Of a stretch of 52,407 bases of DNA, positions 47,543 to 52,407 are shown one piece after another; within the stretch, counting starts at the first letter, position 1, and the number at the start of each line of letters is the position of its first letter. Made by a program: the position numbers and the translations under genes. Below the pieces are notes generated by a model. That model saw nothing but the letters and a program-made list of their open reading frames with translations, searched no databases and was not told the DNA's origin. The DNA comes from an uncultured Lachnospiraceae bacterium (GTDB lineage: Bacteria; Bacillota; Clostridia; Lachnospirales; Lachnospiraceae): assembly GCA_910579275.1 (NCBI GenBank), contig CAJTTO010000030.1:1-52407 (forward strand), in the 5' to 3' direction.

Positions 47543-47779
47543 TTAAAAATTTATATTTAAAACAATTGCAAGCAACATAAATACAATGCCTAAAACTTTC
47601 GTAAACTTGACAAGAGCACCTTCCATGGAGCGTCCTTTATTTTTGCCCCAATATGTTTCCGCTGCTCCGCTGATAGCGCCAAGTCCGGCTGACTTACCCT
47701 CCTGCATTAAAACAATCACTGTAAATGCAATCGAAACCAATATCAAAATAATAGTAAGGACTATTCTCAATGCTGCCAT
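47543..47779 (-). CDS. secG: Preprotein translocase subunit SecG
   Basis: 78 residues from ATG 47779 after AAGGAGGTGTGAAG. Two membrane helices (LRIVLTIILILVSIAFTVIV and FTKVLGIVFMLLAIVL) surround the conserved EGKSAGLGAISGAAETYWGKNK loop. SecG assists the SecYEG channel. It is the first gene of the secG-rnr-smpB cluster. Confidence 0.93.
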   Translation of the reverse strand: MAALRIVLTIILILVSIAFTVIVLMQEGKSAGLGAISGAAETYWGKNKGRSMEGALVKFTKVLGIVFMLLAIVLNINF

Positions 47780-48433
47780 CTTCACACCTCCTTATCGACG
47801 ACCTGTGAACTTCATGTCCCAAAGCCCACTGATAAAAAACAGTTTAACATAAACAGGGACACATTTCAACTGTTTTTACCAAGTTATTTTCAAAAACGTA
47901 ACAGTTCAGCCTTCAGCTTCCTGCTACAGGCATCAAGCCATGAAAAACCACTTCATTTGTGTCAAAGCCACATGCTGTAGCTTGATGCATCTCTGCCACT
48001 ATGTTATTTCTCGGACTTTCAGCCAGTGCAAAAACTGTTATTCAAAAACTTGCCATAGACCGTCAGGTATCTCATTTACTACAAGAACGTTTATCTTTGC
48101 TCTAATCGATATCAGTACGCGTGGTAATCTCATATAAAAAATGCCGATAACAGCAGTTCGAACAGTCTGCTTGTTATCAGCTCAACGTCTGGTTCTTTGA
48201 TAACGGAAATAAAAAAGTGTAATGCGGAGTATCAAAATATTTTATTAATTAAACAGCCATAAAACATGTTTTTGGCATATTAGGGTATTGTTTTCACATC
48301 TCTTACAGCTGTTTTAACTAATATTTTGCTGCGCATTATATATATCGGTAAATTTTTGCATTTTATTATATTATTTCAAAAAATTATGTAAATTTTTTAT
48401 TTTTAACATATTTACATATAAAAAGTCTGTAAA
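47780..48433. other. Long AT-rich non-coding stretch
   Basis: About 650 bases without a supported gene. It includes a hairpin near 48147-48181 (GATAACA...TTGTTATC), A/T-rich runs, and the start of the secG leader. I see nothing that identifies an RNA gene; an unknown RNA or decayed sequence is possible. Confidence 0.55.
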
Positions 48434-48597
48434 TTATCTCATTTTTCTTTTTATTTCAGAAAAAGGGACTGTCGGGAAATACCGCTTATTGCCTTTCTTC
48501 TCTGCTTCTTTCAGTCCTTTTTCTACAGCCTCTCTCTGTATCGGCATAAGCACTGCCTTGTCATCCTCGTTGTCTCTGATATTGTCAATATCCCTTA
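48434..48597 (-). pseudogene. Fragment of an unknown gene
   Basis: An open frame ending ...KRYFPTVPFSEIKRKMR with VEKGLKEAEKKGNK and a stop just upstream at the 5' side. Codon use is normal, so it is the 3' end of a gene that was cut off. It does not match a family I know. With the next gene it may be left over from a mobile element. Confidence 0.45.
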
Positions 48598-48658
48598 CTT
48601 AATATTCAGGATGCCATGCAAAAGTTTATTGACTGGATAACTACAGTTCCGCAAACGG

Positions 48659-48970
48659 TCATTGAACGCCATAGTAGGCAGCCTTCAAAGCCCCGTGTAC
48701 TTCCATCTCCGCTTTTGATTCCTTCTCATGCCAGCCCACGCCCGCAGTATAGGTCAGTATCTCGTCACCGTTTCCGTCATACACATGGATGGCGGAGCCC
48801 GTACCCTCGGACTGGAACTTAGCTTCATACGGCTCCCCGAACAGGAAGCTCAGCCACCTCCTGGCAGTCTCCCGTATTTCCTTCATGTCAACCTTCCCTA
48901 TCAGCGCAGACCTGTCCGGCGCAACTTTTGCGACCTCGCTTTTCCGCAGGGCAAGGAACTTATTACCCAT
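48659..48970 (-). CDS. Hypothetical protein (103 aa), probable element remnant
   Basis: ATG 48970 with a weak ribosome site. The product MGNKFLALRKSEVAKVAPDR, ETARRWLSFLFGEPYEAKFQ and GSAIHVYDGNGDEILTYTAG has good protein character, with an alpha/beta layout and a basic start. I do not recognise it. It stands alone between decayed sequence and the ABC exporter, in line with a former mobile element. Confidence 0.5.
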   Translation of the reverse strand: MGNKFLALRKSEVAKVAPDRSALIGKVDMKEIRETARRWLSFLFGEPYEAKFQSEGTGSAIHVYDGNGDEILTYTAGVGWHEKESKAEMEVHGALKAAYYGVQ

Positions 48971-49101
48971 ATAAACATTCTGCGCCGCATCCTGTTATCT
49001 TCCCCCGGAGGGAATCGGACAGCTTCCATGACTTCTATTTTAAACCACAAATATCACAAGAACGTCACCGCCTCGACCCGTTCTGACAAAATATCTTTAG
49101 G

Positions 49102-49125
49102 AAATGTCACAAAACGGTGACATTT
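49102..49125. repeat. 9-bp inverted repeat before the exporter's end
   Basis: AAATGTCAC, 6-base loop, GTGACATTT. Together with the terminator next to it, it lies after the permease gene and may add stability to the mRNA end. Confidence 0.5.
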
Positions 49126-49129
49126 GAAA

Positions 49130-49150
49130 AGCCGGGGAAAATCCCCGATT
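49130..49150 (-). terminator. ABC exporter operon terminator
   Basis: Minus strand CGGGGATTTTCCCCG followed by GCTTTTC: a short GC stem and T tract right after the permease stop. Confidence 0.6.
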
Positions 49151-49166
49151 TTTCAAGCCGTAATAT

Positions 49167-51806
49167 TTATTCCGCCGTTCTTAACCGCTCGACTACTGTT
49201 CCATTGTTAAAGAAATGCAGCGCAATGACAGGAATGACTGTTGCCAGAAATACATAGACCAAAGCCACGATCAAAGCGGGAGCCAGCGTAAAGTGCATGG
49301 TAAAGTACCACATGGATGGTGCGTTTAAGGCATTTTCCAGAACTGTCAGCGCAAATATCGCCGCAATCATGCTGCCAACTATATCTGCTCCTGCGGCATA
49401 ATATACCCCCTCATAGACCATTAAACGGCGAAGCTGCCGGTTTGTCATACCAATGCTCTGCATTGTAGCAAATTCGTTGCGGCGGGTAATAATGCTGGTA
49501 ATCATCATATTGGTAAAGTTAATCAGCCCCGCAAAAGCCATAATCGCCGCAATCATACCACCCACCAGCAAAACCGTGTTTTGAACCGAATCTGTGTACT
49601 GTTTCAGCACTTCTGTGGAAGTATAGGCAACGGTGGTATTGCTTGCAGTGAAATTATTCAAAAAGGCTCCTATCTGTGCTTCCTGTCCCTCGGACACATT
49701 AAACCCATAACTGAATATAGTCGGATTGTCGTAGAGCTGCATAAACATACTGTCGGCCATGTAGAGGCGCGGAGCATCTTTCCCGATCTTAGTTTCTGCG
49801 GAGGTTGATGAAGCGGTTTCTATTTCTGTGCCTACAACCTTTGCCCTTGCAAGGATTGTAAAAGTCTTAAACAATTCTCCGTCTTTATAGAAAGAAATAC
49901 TGTCCCCTACTTGCAGCTGCTCTGTAAGCGGTGTTTCTTTTGGCTCTCCGGTCAGTCTGTCCATGGAACATCCAAGTATAACATATTCCCCGGACTGCAT
50001 TTTCTGGTTTAGGATTTCTGTATCTTGTTCGCCATCAAAGATTGTCAGGTCAGAGAAGAATTGTTCAGACGCCCCATAAATATTCCCATAAAAAAGATTT
50101 TCCGTATCAGGCGCGGCAGCCATAGAATAGCCGCCATAGGCTTTATTGATACGACCATCATCTTCTTCCCAAGTACCTGTGCAAGATATGTTCTCAATCC
50201 CATAATCAACCAACACATTTGTGTCGTTCAAGGTATTGCGGTAAAGGCTTCTCCCGTTTTCTATTCCCGGCTGTTGATTGATGAAATCAATAACGGATGT
50301 TGGCAGTTCATCCGAATGGTATCGGAACCCCTCGTAAACATTGGCTACAATAGAGTTATAGACCGTGTAGTCTGTTTTTGTGTTGCGGCTGATAAATTTT
50401 TCTTCATCAATACTTTGCGTGATAACAATAGCCGAGTTGACAAAAACAATGCACAGCAGCAAGGAAATGATAATAAATACCGAACGCCGTTTGTTTCGTC
50501 CAAAGTTAGACAAAGCCATGCGGGAAAGTTTAGCTCCTTGTGTCCGTTTGGTGGGTTTTCGCTTGAAATTTCCTTGTTCTGTATAACGAATAGCTTCTAA
50601 CGGCGATACCTTTGCCGCTCTTTTTGCAGGTTTCCGTGTGCTGATATATACAGTCAAAATTGTAAACATAGACGCAATGAAAAAAATTAGAGGGGAGGTT
50701 GAAACCTGCATAGCTGACATTACAGACTTGTGTTCAGAGCTGAAAAGGCTCATTGCCACCGGCAGTACCAGCCATCCAGCAAGGAAACCAGTTGCTAACC
50801 CAATAGGTAAGCTAATGAGGGTAAGGCAGAGCGCCTGCTGGTTTACCAGTTTTTTAATCTGACGGGAGGATGTTCCGATTGTCCGCAGCAAACCATATTG
50901 CCGTACATCCTGCATGACGGAAATATCAAAGACGTTGTAGATCAGCAGATAACCGCATACCACAAATAAAAGCGCAAATACCACAGCAAATAAAATCGTT
51001 TCCCTTGATGTCATTCCCTGTGTCATTTGATTTTCGCTGCAAAGGATATAATTATCTGCCTCCATGTTTTCGGGGTCGCCGCCGACCATATATGCAAAAT
51101 CCTCCAACTGGCCTTTTATATTTACCTTGTTTTTCAGTACCACATCGGAAAAAATAAGCCCTGCCATTTTCCCGTCCGCTGCATAGGTGTTTTTGAACAA
51201 TTCAGGGTTTTCTTCTACAAACTGCTCTGATACAATTATCCGGCTAACAGTATCATTATTAGCCTCCCACCAGCCGGAAAGCACCATGTCGTAGTGATAG
51301 GCCTGACCCTGTACTTCAAATTCTATGGGTACCGAAACGCCAATCTTAACTTCAACGCCTAACGCCTTGAGCGCACGGTCAGTGGTGATAATCTCATTCG
51401 CCTGCTGGGGTACGGTTCCATGCTTTGGCGCACAGAATGTCAATTCCTGCTGTATATTGTCTGCATAGTTAATTTCAACGGTATGACCGATAGGATTGCT
51501 GGCATACGCAAGGAAACGCCTGTGTCCTGCTTCCTGAATGAAATCGCTCTCAATGAGCTGCCGATATTGTTCTTCTGTCATATAGCCCAGCGTACCATCC
51601 GCCTTGCTTCCCTTTTGCATGAACATGGAAAGCTGCAAGGAAGAAGTCATATTAAATGCGAGAGAGATAATTGAAGTAAATAAAAACGCCGTCATCGTGA
51701 TTGCCAGGATTGCAGTAATATTCCGCACCCTGTTTTTCTTGAAATACTTTGTTGAAAGACTTCTGATTATTTTTGTATTGTTATTTCCAAAGAGAATGTC
51801 GTTCAT
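49167..51806 (-). CDS. FtsX/MacB-type ABC transporter permease
   Basis: 879 residues, ATG 51806. An N-terminal helix (ITAILAITMTAFLFTSIISLAF) leads to a large external domain, then membrane helices at about 275-400 and 430-470, a second external domain, and a C-terminal FtsX block (LLVGGMIAAIMAFAGLINFTN and later helices). This two-FtsX layout is like BceB/SalY and macrolide or peptide exporters. It pairs with the ATPase at 51821, 14 bases upstream. Substrate not known; peptide or antimicrobial export or sensing is typical. Confidence 0.88.
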   Translation of the reverse strand: MNDILFGNNNTKIIRSLSTKYFKKNRVRNITAILAITMTAFLFTSIISLAFNMTSSLQLSMFMQKGSKADGTLGYMTEEQYRQLIESDFIQEAGHRRFLAYASNPIGHTVEINYADNIQQELTFCAPKHGTVPQQANEIITTDRALKALGVEVKIGVSVPIEFEVQGQAYHYDMVLSGWWEANNDTVSRIIVSEQFVEENPELFKNTYAADGKMAGLIFSDVVLKNKVNIKGQLEDFAYMVGGDPENMEADNYILCSENQMTQGMTSRETILFAVVFALLFVVCGYLLIYNVFDISVMQDVRQYGLLRTIGTSSRQIKKLVNQQALCLTLISLPIGLATGFLAGWLVLPVAMSLFSSEHKSVMSAMQVSTSPLIFFIASMFTILTVYISTRKPAKRAAKVSPLEAIRYTEQGNFKRKPTKRTQGAKLSRMALSNFGRNKRRSVFIIISLLLCIVFVNSAIVITQSIDEEKFISRNTKTDYTVYNSIVANVYEGFRYHSDELPTSVIDFINQQPGIENGRSLYRNTLNDTNVLVDYGIENISCTGTWEEDDGRINKAYGGYSMAAAPDTENLFYGNIYGASEQFFSDLTIFDGEQDTEILNQKMQSGEYVILGCSMDRLTGEPKETPLTEQLQVGDSISFYKDGELFKTFTILARAKVVGTEIETASSTSAETKIGKDAPRLYMADSMFMQLYDNPTIFSYGFNVSEGQEAQIGAFLNNFTASNTTVAYTSTEVLKQYTDSVQNTVLLVGGMIAAIMAFAGLINFTNMMITSIITRRNEFATMQSIGMTNRQLRRLMVYEGVYYAAGADIVGSMIAAIFALTVLENALNAPSMWYFTMHFTLAPALIVALVYVFLATVIPVIALHFFNNGTVVERLRTAE

Positions 51807-51820
51807 GTTCCTGCCCTCCT

Positions 51821-52407
<587 letters not shown>

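Noticed and set aside
48147..48181. tmRNA or tRNA in the non-coding stretch near secG
   Set aside because: A hairpin is present, but no T-arm, acceptor stem or CCA-type end could be found.

Overview
The window looks like part of a low-to-mid-GC Firmicutes chromosome, most likely a Lachnospiraceae-type gut Clostridium. The reasons are the secG-rnr-smpB housekeeping cluster, strong AGGAGG-type ribosome sites with frequent TTG and GTG starts, and TTGACA/TATAAT-type promoters. No rRNA, tRNA or CRISPR array was seen. All family assignments are from reading the translations; no database search was run.

Region 1 (1 to about 33.8 kb) is one prophage whose left end lies outside the window. The minus strand, read from 28.6 kb down to 1, carries an early/replication module (HUH replication initiator, RNase H-like protein, VRR-NUC nuclease, PcfK/AcrIIA9-family protein, PcfJ, a ParB/HTH-like protein, C5 cytosine methyltransferase and small Cys-rich proteins). 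It then has a sigma-like late regulator and a candidate late promoter, followed by packaging and head genes (terminases, portal, minor head protein with an ADP-ribosyltransferase domain, scaffold, major capsid, connectors). Tail genes follow (tube, frameshifting chaperones, tape measure, distal tail, tail hub, repeat-rich adhesin-like fibre). There is no sheath gene, so this is a siphovirus. Lysis genes must lie left of the window. Base composition is uneven: about 19-28 kb is visibly GC-rich and 28.6-32 kb is AT-rich.

Region 2 (28.6-33.8 kb) is the lysogeny/accessory end. It holds two separate divergent XRE repressor switches, several very small genes with good promoters, a likely type I toxin-antitoxin locus with a coupled leader ORF, a zinc-ribbon/TM2 protein and the tyrosine integrase.

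Region 3 (33.9-37.5 kb) is a graveyard of mobile DNA: an intact Fic protein, a recombinase fragment, a truncated second Fic gene, and a YefM/RelE-type toxin-antitoxin pair. The pair lies between two diverged copies of the 5' end of a low-molecular-weight protein tyrosine phosphatase gene, which suggests an integration target.

Region 4 (37.5-47.8 kb) is chromosomal: the phosphatase, an AAA ATPase, two back-to-back LeuD-LeuC type dehydratase pairs, a small membrane peptide with two SAM-binding proteins (one CbiE/CbiT-like), then smpB, rnr and secG. Region 5 (47.8-52.4 kb) has a long non-coding stretch, gene remnants, and a MacB/FtsX-type ABC exporter whose ATPase runs off the right edge.
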